From: Bacteroidota bacterium
GTDB lineage: Bacteria > Bacteroidota > Bacteroidia > Sphingobacteriales > Sphingobacteriaceae
DNA length: 13,582 nucleotides
Reading direction: 5' to 3'
NCBI GenBank assembly: GCA_013286985.1
Contig: JABDEQ010000067.1
Coordinates: 1-13,582, forward strand
Positions 1 to 7,979 of the stretch are shown here, piece after piece. The notes beneath the pieces were generated by a model. The model searched no databases. It was not told the origin of the DNA and saw only the letters and a list, made by a program, of their open reading frames with translations. How positions within the stretch are numbered: the stretch's first letter is position 1; every line of letters begins with the position of its first letter. The position numbers and the translations under genes were made by a program.

Positions 1-33
1 AAAAACCGGGACTTTTTGCTTTATAGTGATTTT

Positions 34-942
34 ATGAAGACAGAACAACCAAGAGTTGCCATACAAGGAATCCGGGCCTCCTTCCACGAGGAAGCAGCAT
101 TTAAATATTTTGGAGAAAACATCCAGACTATTGAGTGTAATTCCTTTAAACAAACATTTGAGGCATTGCAAAATAAAGATGCCGATTATGTGGTGATGGC
201 TATTGAAAACAGCATTGCCGGCAGCATATTACCCAATTACTCCCTGCTGTTGAGCTATGCTTTTCCGGTGGTTGGCGAAATTTACCTGCCCATTCAATTG
301 CATTTAATGGCTTTGCCGGGTGTAAAATTTGAGGATATAAAGTATGTAACCTCCCACCCTATCGCTATCCGTCAGTGTGTTGATTTTTTTGACGAATACC
401 CGCACCTGCAAATTGTTGAAAGCAGCGATACTGCCGCTTGTGCCAAACGCATCCGCGATGAGCAGCTTACCGATACCGTTGCTATTGCCAATACTTTAGC
501 GGCAAGGCTTTATGGTTTGGATGTTTTGGAGCGCCGCATAGAATCGAACAAGAAAAATTTTACCCGCTTCCTGATTCTTACCCATCATGATAATGTGGTA
601 AAAAGGCAGCCCAATAAAGCCTCGCTTTGTTTCCAGGTGAGTAACAAAGTAGGTGCATTGGCAAAAGTGCTTAATATTTTTGCCGAGGAAGGCGTTAATA
701 TGAGTAAAATACAATCGATGCCTATTTTGGGAAAACGCAATGAATATAATTTTTATGTAGATATTGAATGGGAAGAACCTAAACAATATGACAACTCCAT
801 CAGGCAAATTTTAAAATACACCCATAACTTCAACATTTTGGGCGAATATGAAAGGCATGATGAAGACAGCGCGGTTCCGAAAATCATCAAAACCGAACGT
901 GTACCAAGAACTTATATCAACATTAAAAAAATAGGAACCTGA
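34..942 (+). CDS. pheA: Prephenate dehydratase with C-terminal ACT domain
   Basis: Converts prephenate to phenylpyruvate, the committed step to phenylalanine, in the cytosol. The start chosen is the ATG at 34, giving 302 residues. An in-frame TTG at 16 would add six residues but does not match the usual N-terminus. The catalytic domain spans about residues 5-185 and contains the ENS motif (58-60) and the conserved TRF motif (177-179). An ACT domain follows (about 196-270), with the GAL part of the phenylalanine-binding region at 207-209. The ESRP-like segment reads KIQSMP, a variant I regard as normal for Bacteroidota, so feedback control is plausible but not proven. This is a monofunctional enzyme: chorismate mutase, fused to pheA in enterobacteria, is instead fused to the DAHP synthase encoded next. 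Length and motifs fit the family well. Confidence 0.95.
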   Translation: MKTEQPRVAIQGIRASFHEEAAFKYFGENIQTIECNSFKQTFEALQNKDADYVVMAIENSIAGSILPNYSLLLSYAFPVVGEIYLPIQLHLMALPGVKFEDIKYVTSHPIAIRQCVDFFDEYPHLQIVESSDTAACAKRIRDEQLTDTVAIANTLAARLYGLDVLERRIESNKKNFTRFLILTHHDNVVKRQPNKASLCFQVSNKVGALAKVLNIFAEEGVNMSKIQSMPILGKRNEYNFYVDIEWEEPKQYDNSIRQILKYTHNFNILGEYERHDEDSAVPKIIKTERVPRTYINIKKIGT

Positions 943-1077
943 TGCATGATTCGGGGAAAACCGGAAGCCGGGTATCCGAAAGAATAACAGAACATTAATT
1001 AAAGAGAAAAATAACACAAAATTAAACAAAACAAACTGCCGGACTTTTCCGAATTTCGGACTATAAAAAACAAAAAA

Positions 1078-2205
1078 ATGAAACTTGATTTAAACATACA
1101 ACCGCTTAGCTCATGGATGAAAATCACCAGCGAACCTTTAGTAATAGCGGGTCCTTGCAGTGCCGAAACTGAAGAGCAACTAGTAGCCACAGCTCATTTA
1201 TTAGCAAAAACAGGCAAAGTATCAGCTTTACGTGCCGGTATCTGGAAACCACGTACCCGTCCGGGTGAGTTTGAAGGCATTGGCAGCATCGGTTTGGAAT
1301 GGTTAAAACGCGCAAAAGACGAAACCGGTTTACCAACTGCAGTTGAAGTAGCTACCGCTAAACACGTTGAAGAAGCATTAAATGCAGGTGTTGATATTCT
1401 TTGGGTAGGTGCACGGTCAACCGCCAACCCTTTCACCGTACAGGAAATTGCTGACGCCCTTAAAGGTGTTGATGTTCCGGTAATGGTTAAAAACCCGGTA
1501 AACCCTGATCTTTCATTATGGATAGGTGCCTTGGAGCGTATCAACAACGCAGGTATCACCAAACTGGCGGCTATTCATCGTGGTTTTTCATCACACGAAA
1601 AAAGTGCGTTCCGTAATGAACCGATGTGGGATCTGGCCATCAGCTTAAAAACACACGCGCCGCACCTGCCATTGATCAATGACCCAAGCCACATTACCGG
1701 CAACCGCGATTTGATTGGTTACATTTCACAAAAAGCGCTTGATTTGGATATGCAGGGATTAATGATTGAATCACACATCGATCCAAGTGTTGCCTGGACA
1801 GACGCTAAACAACAAGTAACGCCTAATGCCCTGGTTGACATTATTGAACACCTTGCCTTACGCAAACCAGAAGTTAAAGGCACCGAATTAAAAGACAAAT
1901 TGGCTGAACTACGCAACCAGATTGATAAAATTGATGACCTGGTGATTCAGAAAATGGCCGAGCGTATGAAAATTGTTGAGCAGATTGGCACTTACAAAAA
2001 AGATAACAACATCACCATTTTACAGGTTAGCCGTTGGGACGAAATTTTGAGAAAAGGCATTAACTACGGTAAAGCATTAAAACTGAGCCCTGAGTTTACC
2101 GAGAAACTGCTGGAACTGATCCATAGTGAATCGATCCGTAAACAAACCGAGATCATGAACAAAGATCAGGCTGGTCAGGCTGCTGAAAAATTAACACACG
2201 CATAA
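1078..2205 (+). CDS. Bifunctional DAHP synthase / chorismate mutase
   Basis: Joins the first shikimate step (phosphoenolpyruvate plus erythrose 4-phosphate to DAHP) to the branch step chorismate to prephenate. The DAHP synthase domain covers about residues 15-262, with AGPCSAE (24-30, probable metal-ligand Cys27), KPRTRPGEFEG (57-67), HRGF (167-170) and NDPSHITG (201-208). An AroQ-type helical chorismate mutase covers about 272-362, with LRNQID (278-283), AERMKIVEQIG (294-304), Lys307/308 and Arg319. In the family, the mutase domain often mediates feedback inhibition of the synthase by prephenate or aromatic products. The ATG at 1078 follows an A-rich leader with no Shine-Dalgarno. The 135-bp gap after pheA contains a short dyad, TCCGAA-T-TTCGGA, at 1048-1060. 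The prephenate made here is the substrate of the upstream pheA product. I would call it aroG/aroF-like but do not assign a symbol. Confidence 0.94.
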   Translation: MKLDLNIQPLSSWMKITSEPLVIAGPCSAETEEQLVATAHLLAKTGKVSALRAGIWKPRTRPGEFEGIGSIGLEWLKRAKDETGLPTAVEVATAKHVEEALNAGVDILWVGARSTANPFTVQEIADALKGVDVPVMVKNPVNPDLSLWIGALERINNAGITKLAAIHRGFSSHEKSAFRNEPMWDLAISLKTHAPHLPLINDPSHITGNRDLIGYISQKALDLDMQGLMIESHIDPSVAWTDAKQQVTPNALVDIIEHLALRKPEVKGTELKDKLAELRNQIDKIDDLVIQKMAERMKIVEQIGTYKKDNNITILQVSRWDEILRKGINYGKALKLSPEFTEKLLELIHSESIRKQTEIMNKDQAGQAAEKLTHA

Positions 2206-2208
2206 ATC

Positions 2209-2341
2209 GCCTCACCCTGTCCTCTCCAAAGGAGAGGGTTCTGAAGAAGCGCGAAGTTAAAATCCTTTCCTTTGGAGAGGATTTAGATAAGACAAAGAAC
2301 TCTTTTAGCCCCTCTACTTTGGAGAGGGGTTGGGGTGAGGC
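2209..2341. repeat. 133-bp palindromic, MITE/REP-like intergenic element with three hairpins
   Basis: The ends are inverted repeats: GCCTCACCC at 2209-2217 faces GGGTGAGGC at 2333-2341, and the similarity runs about 25-30 bases inward. Inside are three modules of one type: CCTCTCC-AAA-GGAGAGG (2221-2237), AATCCTTTCC-TTT-GGAGAGGATT (2261-2283) and CCCCTCT-ACTTT-GGAGAGGGG (about 2309-2329). There is no ORF. It starts four bases after the DAHP synthase stop codon and ends 13 bases before the aroA ATG, so it forms almost the whole aroA leader. From memory, similar CTCTCC-AAA-GGAGAG elements are scattered through Sphingobacteriaceae genomes; I could not check copy number. Confidence 0.8.
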
Positions 2342-2354
2342 TAACACAACACAA

Positions 2355-3638
2355 ATGAAACATAACAACATCATCCTTACCAAAAAAAGCAAATCAGTAA
2401 AAGGCACGGTACACCTCACCGGTTCAAAAAGTGAGTGCAACCGCGCCCTCATTATTGAAGCGCTGAGCCACGGTAAGGTAAAGGTTGAAAACATTTCGGA
2501 TGCTGCTGACGCGGTGACTTTGGCGGAAGTCCTTAGTCCTAAGTCGGTAGCCCTAAGTCAAAAAGGCTCAAGACTTGAGACTCAAGACTTAAGACTCGTA
2601 AACATCGGGCCTGCCGGTACAGCGATGCGCTTTTTAACTGCGTATTTTACTTTGCAGGATGAAGAAGTGATACTAACAGGCAGCGAGCGCATGAAACAAC
2701 GCCCTATCGGGGTTTTGGTTGATGCCTTGCGCCAACTGGGTGCGCAGATTGAATACGTGGAGAACGATGGATTCCCTCCGATAAAACTGAAAGGCAGCCT
2801 GGTGCAGCTTTCTAATAAGGTCAGTATAAAAGGAAATATAAGCAGTCAGTATATTACTGCATTGTTGCTTATAGCTGCGCGGCTGCCTTTCGGTTTGGAA
2901 CTGCACATTGAAGGCGATTTAACTTCGCGCCCGTATGTGGAGATGACTTTAGCCATGTTACAATCGGCAGGTATTCAGCATACCTGGAATGATAACGTAA
3001 TCAGCATTGTAAAACAGGATTTCAAAGAGACATCATTACACGTTGAACCGGATTGGAGCGCAGCATCTTACTGGTATGCCATTGCTGCTTTAGCCGATGA
3101 AGCCGAACTGTTTTTACCCGGCTTAACACAATACAGCTTGCAAGGCGATAGTGTGATTACCGAGCTAATGGCTAACTTTGGTATTACATCACAATTTAAA
3201 GATGGTGGCGTGTATCTGCAAAAGGAGCCTAAACCATTGGGCCGCAAAATATTCGATTTAAAAGAATGCCCCGATCTGGCTCAAACAGTTATTGTTGTTT
3301 GTGCCGCACTGGGCCATGAAGCTACCTTTACCGGACTGGAAACTTTAAAAATTAAAGAAACCGACCGCGTAAAGGCCCTGCAAAACGAATTAGCCAAAAT
3401 GGGTGTTAAGCTGATAGAAAAAGGGCAAGTTTACAAGCTGGATTGCAGCGAAAAATTCATCCCGGAAAAAATATTCATCAACACCTACGAGGATCACCGC
3501 ATGGCCATGGCCTTTGCACCATTGGCGCTGGTAATACCCGAATTGGAAATTGAAGATGAAAAAGTAGTAGAAAAATCATACCCCGCGTTCTGGACCGATT
3601 TGGAAAAGGTGGGATTTGACGCTAAAGTAAAAATATAA
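2355..3638 (+). CDS. aroA: 3-phosphoshikimate 1-carboxyvinyltransferase (EPSP synthase)
   Basis: Transfers the enolpyruvyl group of PEP to shikimate 3-phosphate, the sixth shikimate step. The start is the ATG at 2355, giving 427 residues. A TTG at 2319 also opens the frame but lies inside the upstream repeat. Visible motifs are GSKSECNRA (23-31, substrate-binding Lys25), GPAGTAMRF (85-93), ERMKQRPI, the SSQY phosphate-binding loop, CPDLAQ, KETDRVKALQNEL (probable catalytic Asp), YEDHRMAM and the C-terminal KSYPAFW. All key residues appear intact. Residues 58-81, between the DAADAVTL region and NIGPAGTAM, are encoded by a period-7 repeat and look longer than the same loop in Bacteroides AroA as I remember it. 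It is probably cotranscribed with its neighbours, though its leader is a hairpin-rich repeat. Confidence 0.95.
   Translation: MKHNNIILTKKSKSVKGTVHLTGSKSECNRALIIEALSHGKVKVENISDAADAVTLAEVLSPKSVALSQKGSRLETQDLRLVNIGPAGTAMRFLTAYFTLQDEEVILTGSERMKQRPIGVLVDALRQLGAQIEYVENDGFPPIKLKGSLVQLSNKVSIKGNISSQYITALLLIAARLPFGLELHIEGDLTSRPYVEMTLAMLQSAGIQHTWNDNVISIVKQDFKETSLHVEPDWSAASYWYAIAALADEAELFLPGLTQYSLQGDSVITELMANFGITSQFKDGGVYLQKEPKPLGRKIFDLKECPDLAQTVIVVCAALGHEATFTGLETLKIKETDRVKALQNELAKMGVKLIEKGQVYKLDCSEKFIPEKIFINTYEDHRMAMAFAPLALVIPELEIEDEKVVEKSYPAFWTDLEKVGFDAKVKI
2528..2598. repeat. Period-7 satellite in inverted orientation, inside the aroA reading frame
   Basis: Bases 2528-2562 read in 7-base steps as AGTCCTT, AGTCCTA, AGTCGGT, AGCCCTA, AGTCAAA. 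After a short spacer, 2568-2595 reads TCAAGAC, TTGAGAC, TCAAGAC, TTAAGAC, the reverse-complement family of the first half. The whole forms a degenerate long hairpin. It codes for aroA residues 58-81 without breaking the frame. Similar AGTCTTA/AGTCTTG heptamer tracts are, from memory, common between genes in Pedobacter and Mucilaginibacter; here the tract lies within a gene. Confidence 0.8.
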
Positions 3639-3642
3639 CCGC

Positions 3643-3671
3643 ATAGCGATGGGTTTAAAACCCATCGCTAT
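3643..3671. repeat. 29-bp perfect palindrome between aroA and aroC
   Basis: ATAGCGATGGGTTT (3643-3656) and AAACCCATCGCTAT (3658-3671) are exact reverse complements around one A, starting five bases after the aroA stop. On the plus strand the stem is followed by A-rich sequence, not a T tract, so it is not a standard intrinsic terminator. It is more likely a dispersed REP-like palindrome or an mRNA-stabilising or processing hairpin. Perfect arms over 14 bases argue for recent origin or selection. Confidence 0.75.
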
Positions 3672-3683
3672 AAAAAAATAATC

Positions 3684-3715
3684 CGCACATTTGCACACCA
3701 GCAAATCTGCACATC
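3684..3715. repeat. Octamer repeat (four degenerate units) in the aroC leader
   Basis: Four consecutive 8-base units read CGCACATT, TGCACACC, AGCAAATC, TGCACATC, with GCA exactly every eight bases at 3685, 3693, 3701 and 3709. It ends nine bases before the aroC ATG. It creates an in-frame TTG at 3691 that could be mistaken for a start codon. Function unknown; a low-complexity repeat is the simplest reading. Confidence 0.55.
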
Positions 3716-3723
3716 TAAAAATC

Positions 3724-4818
3724 ATGGCAGGCAATTCATTCGGACAAATATTCAGGATAACCACCTTTGGAGAATCACACGGCGAAGCCATTGGTGTAAT
3801 TATCGACGGCTGCCCGGCACAGTTAGCTGTTGATCTGGATTATATTCAGGGCGAACTGGATAAACGTAAACCCGGTCAGTCTAAAATCACTACGCAGCGT
3901 AAGGAAAGCGATACGGTAAAAATTCTTTCGGGCGTATTTGAAGGTAAAACAACCGGAACACCCATTGCCATGATTATACCGAATGAAGATCAGCGATCTA
4001 AGGATTATAGTCATAATGTGGATGTATTCCGTCCGTCTCATGCCGATTATACTTATCAAACTAAATATGGTATCCGCGATCACCGCGGCGGTGGTCGTTC
4101 ATCGGCCCGAGAAACCGCCGCGCGTGTGGCAGCAGGCGCACTGGCAAAACTATTACTAAAAACGCAAGGTATTGAAATTGTTGCCCACGTAAGCAGCGTA
4201 GGTAAAATAGATTCGCCGAATGTTGATTTTAGTAATCCTGTGCAGTTTATTGAAGAACGCGAAAAGAATATTGTCCGTTGCGCCGATCCGGCAACAGCTG
4301 AAGAAATGATCGAATATATCGATGGCATCCGCAAACAGGGCGATACTGTTGGTGGTAAAATAAGCTGTTATATAAAAAACTGTCCCGTTGGCCTGGGCGA
4401 ACCTGTATTTGATAAACTACATGCCGATTTAGGCAAAGCCATGCTCAGCATTAACGCAGTACATGGCTTTGAATATGGATCAGGCTTTGCCGGAAGCGAA
4501 ATGCATGGTTCTGAGCATAACGATATTTTTGTAAAAAATCATTTGGGTCATATTGAAACCCGCAGCAATTTTTCGGGCGGTATACAGGGTGGCATCAGCA
4601 ATGGCATGCCTATTGAATTTAAAGTAGCCTTTAAACCGGTAGCCACCATAATGCACAACCAGCAAACGATAGATAGCGAGGGAAACGCTGCCGAAATATC
4701 AGGCAAGGGCCGTCATGATCCTTGTGTTGTACCACGTGCAGTACCTATTGTTGAAGCAATGGCAGCGCTGGTATTAGCCGATCACTGGCTGCGCAACAGA
4801 AATTCAATTTTAAGCTAA
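3724..4818 (+). CDS. aroC: Chorismate synthase
   Basis: FMN-dependent enzyme that removes phosphate from EPSP to give chorismate, the last shikimate step and the substrate of the upstream mutase fusion. The start is the ATG at 3724, giving 364 residues, normal for the family. The N-terminus carries the signature around GESHG (16-20). The second signature is [18 protein letters not shown] (121-138). The third includes the [16 protein letters not shown] region, and the C-terminus has [17 protein letters not shown]. The TTG at 3691 is rejected as start because it lies in an octamer repeat and precedes the conserved MAGNSFG beginning. It follows aroA by 85 bases and is probably in the same transcript. 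A strong terminator lies just downstream. Confidence 0.97.
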   Translation: MAGNSFGQIFRITTFGESHGEAIGVIIDGCPAQLAVDLDYIQGELDKRKPGQSKITTQRKESDTVKILSGVFEGKTTGTPIAMIIPNEDQRSKDYSHNVDVFRPSHADYTYQTKYGIRDHRGGGRSSARETAARVAAGALAKLLLKTQGIEIVAHVSSVGKIDSPNVDFSNPVQFIEEREKNIVRCADPATAEEMIEYIDGIRKQGDTVGGKISCYIKNCPVGLGEPVFDKLHADLGKAMLSINAVHGFEYGSGFAGSEMHGSEHNDIFVKNHLGHIETRSNFSGGIQGGISNGMPIEFKVAFKPVATIMHNQQTIDSEGNAAEISGKGRHDPCVVPRAVPIVEAMAALVLADHWLRNRNSILS

Positions 4819-4836
4819 GAGTAAAAGATTTAACGT

Positions 4837-4877
4837 TAAACCCGGATATTTTGACAAATCTCCGGGTTTATTTTTTT
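4837..4877 (+). terminator. Intrinsic terminator of the aro gene set
   Basis: TAAACCCGGA (4837-4846) pairs perfectly with TCCGGGTTTA (4861-4870) around a 14-base loop, followed by seven T residues (4871-4877). It begins 18 bases after the aroC stop. The convergent dioxygenase gene ends at 4882; on its strand the stem is not followed by a T run, so the terminator is mainly plus-strand. Confidence 0.9.
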
Positions 4878-4881
4878 CGGG

Positions 4882-5856
4882 CTATCGTTCCCTGAATGAT
4901 TTATATAAGCTCAACATCTTTTTAGGCATCAGCTTGGCAACTTTGCCTTTTATGGCGCTTAAAGTTGAACCTGTTACCTCCTCACCAAAATATTTATTTG
5001 GTACCAGTTCGCCGGTTGAAATATCGATTATCTTACGCAGAAATATCTTCTTCAACAGCATATCGGTAAATAAAGGTGTATAATAGGTACAATCTTCAAA
5101 ATAATAGTGAGATACCTGGCTGTGCCGGGTAGAATTCTCCCTCGTAATGGTATCGCCGCCATGCAATAAATTGGCCGACCAAATAAGCGCCTGACCTTTT
5201 TTTATCAGCAATTTCTTTTTTTGCAGGCCCAAACTGTCAACTACATCCTGTATAAATTTTTCGTAATAGTCGGTGTAATCCATGTAGCCGTTTTTCATCT
5301 TCAAACTGTCAGAAGCCTTTACGCCCATGTCAGACATTTCGTAGAAAGGAAGCTTCTGGCTGCCCGGGTAATAATGCAAGGGGCCGTTTTCATCGGTAAC
5401 ATCTTCCAGTGCTACCCATACCCCGCACATAAAACGCTCAGGTATTGAGCTGAAATGAATCATATCAGAATGTGTGCATTGCTGCGTTCCGCGATCAAAA
5501 TTGAGTGTTTGAAACGGAATCGGGCGTCGTCTGTAAAGCAACTGTAACTTTTCAAGCACAGCCGGGGCAAGGACTATCTTCTTTACATTTTCGTTAAACA
5601 GCCAGGCGTCCTGAATGCGATGCGGCGAAAAGTGTATCTTTTTATTTTTGGCTGCGTATTTTTCATGAGCTGCTGCCAATTCGCCCTTTATAGCGTCGAT
5701 AGTTCCGTCATCAATTTTTGGATCAAAAATAACATAACCGTTTTCAGCATAAAATTTAACAAATGCTTTATCTTCTGCTGATAGATTCGCTGCTTCAAGT
5801 TCGCGCTCAAAAAAGGGAGATTCTGTCCAGGGTAAATTGATAGTCGGTATAGTCAT
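4882..5856 (-). CDS. Phytanoyl-CoA dioxygenase (PhyH) family Fe(II)/2-oxoglutarate oxygenase
   Basis: Predicted cytosolic non-haem iron oxygenase of 324 residues with no signal peptide. The iron-binding HxD is His129-Ser130-Asp131, inside QCTHSDMIHF. The distal histidine is probably His232 in NLLHGGD, and Arg244 in STRHSQ is a good candidate for binding the 2-oxoglutarate carboxylate. Between them, GVWVALEDVTDENGPLHYYP is the typical PhyH core strand-turn pattern. The last 70 residues are basic, including KVAKLMPKKM. PhyH proteins hydroxylate very varied substrates (fatty acyl-CoAs, halogenated or natural-product intermediates), and nothing nearby fixes the substrate. The gene is convergent with aroC, apparently monocistronic, and has its own candidate promoter. 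The family call is firm, the reaction unknown. Confidence 0.88.
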   Translation of the reverse strand: MTIPTINLPWTESPFFERELEAANLSAEDKAFVKFYAENGYVIFDPKIDDGTIDAIKGELAAAHEKYAAKNKKIHFSPHRIQDAWLFNENVKKIVLAPAVLEKLQLLYRRRPIPFQTLNFDRGTQQCTHSDMIHFSSIPERFMCGVWVALEDVTDENGPLHYYPGSQKLPFYEMSDMGVKASDSLKMKNGYMDYTDYYEKFIQDVVDSLGLQKKKLLIKKGQALIWSANLLHGGDTITRENSTRHSQVSHYYFEDCTYYTPLFTDMLLKKIFLRKIIDISTGELVPNKYFGEEVTGSTLSAIKGKVAKLMPKKMLSLYKSFRER

Positions 5857-5876
5857 GAATTTTAGGATTTCCGTAC

Positions 5877-5884
5877 CAAATATA
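5877..5884 (-). promoter_or_regulatory. Candidate -7 box for the PhyH-family gene
   Basis: On the minus strand this reads TATATTTG, an exact match to the Bacteroidota -7 consensus TAnnTTTG, 20 bases upstream of the ATG at 5856. A TTTG lies further upstream (minus strand 5913-5910), but the spacing of about 25 is longer than the usual 19-23. Start-site mapping would decide. Confidence 0.45.
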
Positions 5885-5995
5885 ATATTATTTTTTTGAC
5901 GTTATAAATCAAACCACCATCTGTAGCTACGCCGTCAGCATTATAAAAAACGATGAATGCGCCATTTAAAGCACACTTTAATAGGCACGGAATAA

Positions 5996-7234
5996 ATGAT
6001 TTTAGTTAATTTTACCCTAATGCTAACTTCCTTTTTCCAATTATACAAAAACGCCTACACCGGACTTTCCCGTAATAGCTGGTACCTTAGTATAGTAATG
6101 CTCATTAACCGCAGCGGCACTATGGTGGTCCCGTATATGAGCATTTATTGTATACAACAATTGCATTTCACGGTAATACAGGCAGGTATAGTGATGGCAT
6201 TTTTCGGCACCGGGGCCATAAGCGGTTCATTTATTGGTGGTAAGCTAACTGACAAAGTAGGTTTTTACGATTTACAAGTAGGAGCTTTGTTAGCAGGCGG
6301 CGTACTTTTTATAATAACGGGCTATTTGCATACTTTCCCAACGTTATGCGCGGGCACCTTTGTACTTAGCTTCTGTAATGAATCAGTACGGCCGGCCAAT
6401 TCAACAGCCATAGCACACTACAGCACTCCCGAAAGCAAAACCCGGTCGTACTCCCTCAACCGGCTGGCCGTTAATTTAGGCTGGGCTGTTGGTGCGGGTT
6501 TGGGTGGTTTTATAGCAGCTATTAATTACCATTTGTTATTTTGGGTTGATGGCACCACCAATATATTTGCTGCATTAATGTTGCTTAAGCTAATGCCAAG
6601 GGCCAATATTGTAACCGGTATTAAAAAGATTAACAAAGCCATCAAAAGCGCGTCAGCTTACCGCGACGGCACTTATCTGTTGTTCATCCTTTTTACCACA
6701 CTGTTTTCCATATGCTTTTTCCAACTTTTTATTATAGAGCCTGTATTTTACAAAATACAATGGCATTTTAACGAGCGCCTGATCGGCTCTTTAATGGCAT
6801 TAAACGGCCTGTTGATAGTAGCGGTTGAAATGGTACTGATTCACAACCTGGAGGGTAAAAGAAACGGTATTATTTATATTTACCTGGGCGTAGCGCTTGC
6901 TGCCGTTGATTTTGTAATGCTCAATGGCCTGCCGCCCGGGCTGATTTCAGGCATAGCCATTGTTATTGTAATTACCATTGCCGAAATGCTTGCCATGCCA
7001 TTTATGAATGCGTTTTGGGTAAGCCGCACGTCCGAAAATAACAGAGGGCAATATGCAGCTTTGTACAGCATGTCGTGGTCAGCAGCACAAATATTGGCAC
7101 CGCTTATCGGCGGTTTTGTTATCAGCTTTGGTGGATTCAGGATGCTGTGGTGGGGCCTGGCTTTTTTATGTACAGTATCTGCAACGGGGTTTTATTTTTT
7201 ATATCGATATACCAACGCAAAGGCGCTAAGTTAA
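5996..7234 (+). CDS. Major facilitator superfamily transporter
   Basis: Integral inner-membrane carrier of up to 412 residues, with about 12 hydrophobic helices and an MFS motif A-like loop, GGKLTDKVG (81-89), between the second and third. The polar loop around KKINKAIKSASAYRDG (about 205-225) is the central cytoplasmic linker between the two six-helix halves. The arrangement resembles the MdtH-like drug exporter group, but the substrate cannot be read from sequence. The start is uncertain: ATG 5996 gives MILVNFTLML, while ATG 6020 would begin MLTSFFQLYKNAY, closer to the Bacteroidota homologues I remember. No clear -7 box was found. It is divergent from the PhyH-family gene, and its 3' end overlaps the LOG-family gene on the other strand by 9 bases. 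Confidence 0.88.
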   Translation: MILVNFTLMLTSFFQLYKNAYTGLSRNSWYLSIVMLINRSGTMVVPYMSIYCIQQLHFTVIQAGIVMAFFGTGAISGSFIGGKLTDKVGFYDLQVGALLAGGVLFIITGYLHTFPTLCAGTFVLSFCNESVRPANSTAIAHYSTPESKTRSYSLNRLAVNLGWAVGAGLGGFIAAINYHLLFWVDGTTNIFAALMLLKLMPRANIVTGIKKINKAIKSASAYRDGTYLLFILFTTLFSICFFQLFIIEPVFYKIQWHFNERLIGSLMALNGLLIVAVEMVLIHNLEGKRNGIIYIYLGVALAAVDFVMLNGLPPGLISGIAIVIVITIAEMLAMPFMNAFWVSRTSENNRGQYAALYSMSWSAAQILAPLIGGFVISFGGFRMLWWGLAFLCTVSATGFYFLYRYTNAKALS

Positions 7235-7810
7235 ATCCCTATCCCTGAACCAAACTTCATCCGGTGCCACATTGCAATCTTCCATCAGGTTTATCAACTC
7301 AATGGCATCGCCCGAGGTAATTACCAGCTCACGATTGGCCGGCTTTAAAAACTTTTGTTCAACCATCAGATCCATCTGCTGCAATAACAGATCATAAAAA
7401 CCATTTACATTTAAAACACCCACGGGGTGATTATGCAAACCCAATTGCAGCCAGGTTAAAACCTCAAAAAATTCTTCTAAAGTGCCAAAACCACCCGGCA
7501 GCATAATAATACCATCGCATAAATCATTCATCAATTGTTTACGCTGATGCATATTCTCTACAATCTTTAATTCGGTTAAACCGGTATGGCCAACTTCTTT
7601 ATCCATCAAAAACTGCGGAATAATTCCTATCACTTTTCCGCCACGGTTTAAAACCGCATCGGCTATCAAACCCATCACGCCCACTTTACCACCGCCATAA
7701 ACCAGGGTAATATTACGGGCAACCATAATTTCCGCTAATTCTTCAATAGCTCTTTTCAATATTGGATCGCCATTAAAATTGGCTCCGCAGAACACACAGA
7801 TAGCTTTCAT
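7226..7810 (-). CDS. LOG-family (TIGR00730) nucleoside 5'-monophosphate phosphoribohydrolase
   Basis: A 194-residue Rossmann-type protein of the LOG/lysine-decarboxylase-like family. It has the nucleotide-binding YGGGKVGVMG (38-47), Gln89-Arg90-Lys91 containing the probable catalytic arginine, and the hallmark PGGFGTLEE (105-113) with the catalytic glutamate. Characterised relatives cleave cytokinin riboside monophosphates or AMP to free base plus ribose 5-phosphate. In bacteria without plant contact the role is usually nucleotide salvage or detoxification, so the old label of lysine decarboxylase should not be used. Length is normal. It reads toward the MFS gene and shares its last 9 bases with that gene's end; no terminator hairpin lies in the overlap. 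Confidence 0.92.
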   Translation of the reverse strand: MKAICVFCGANFNGDPILKRAIEELAEIMVARNITLVYGGGKVGVMGLIADAVLNRGGKVIGIIPQFLMDKEVGHTGLTELKIVENMHQRKQLMNDLCDGIIMLPGGFGTLEEFFEVLTWLQLGLHNHPVGVLNVNGFYDLLLQQMDLMVEQKFLKPANRELVITSGDAIELINLMEDCNVAPDEVWFRDRDLT

Positions 7811-7965
7811 TTCGGGAAGGTGTTTATTGGTTTTAACAGCCGAAAAATAAACAGAATTTATAAAGTTTAGGCTACCATTTTATTAACAATATAATTAAAA
7901 AGCATTTCGTTCGTCTTCAACATGTCAGTTTTAAAGAGCATTATACAAACAGGACAAATTATCAG

Positions 7966-7973
7966 TAGTTTTG
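7966..7973 (+). promoter_or_regulatory. Candidate -7 box for the small copper-type protein gene
   Basis: TAGTTTTG matches TAnnTTTG exactly and ends six bases before the ATG at 7980, so a transcript from it would be leaderless or nearly so. No convincing TTG -33 element lies at the expected distance. Weak, and may be chance in AT-rich DNA. Confidence 0.25.
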
Positions 7974-7979
7974 TTGGCG

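Noticed and set aside
1048..1060. TCCGAA-T-TTCGGA dyad before the DAHP synthase gene as an operator
   Set aside because: Real in the sequence, but short and with no second copy or promoter match; kept only as a note.
2319..2354. Earlier aroA start at TTG 2319
   Set aside because: It would translate the end of a noncoding repeat, and the ATG at 2355 gives the family's normal N-terminus and length.
3643..3678. Intrinsic terminator between aroA and aroC
   Set aside because: The stem is perfect, but the plus strand continues with A residues rather than T residues.
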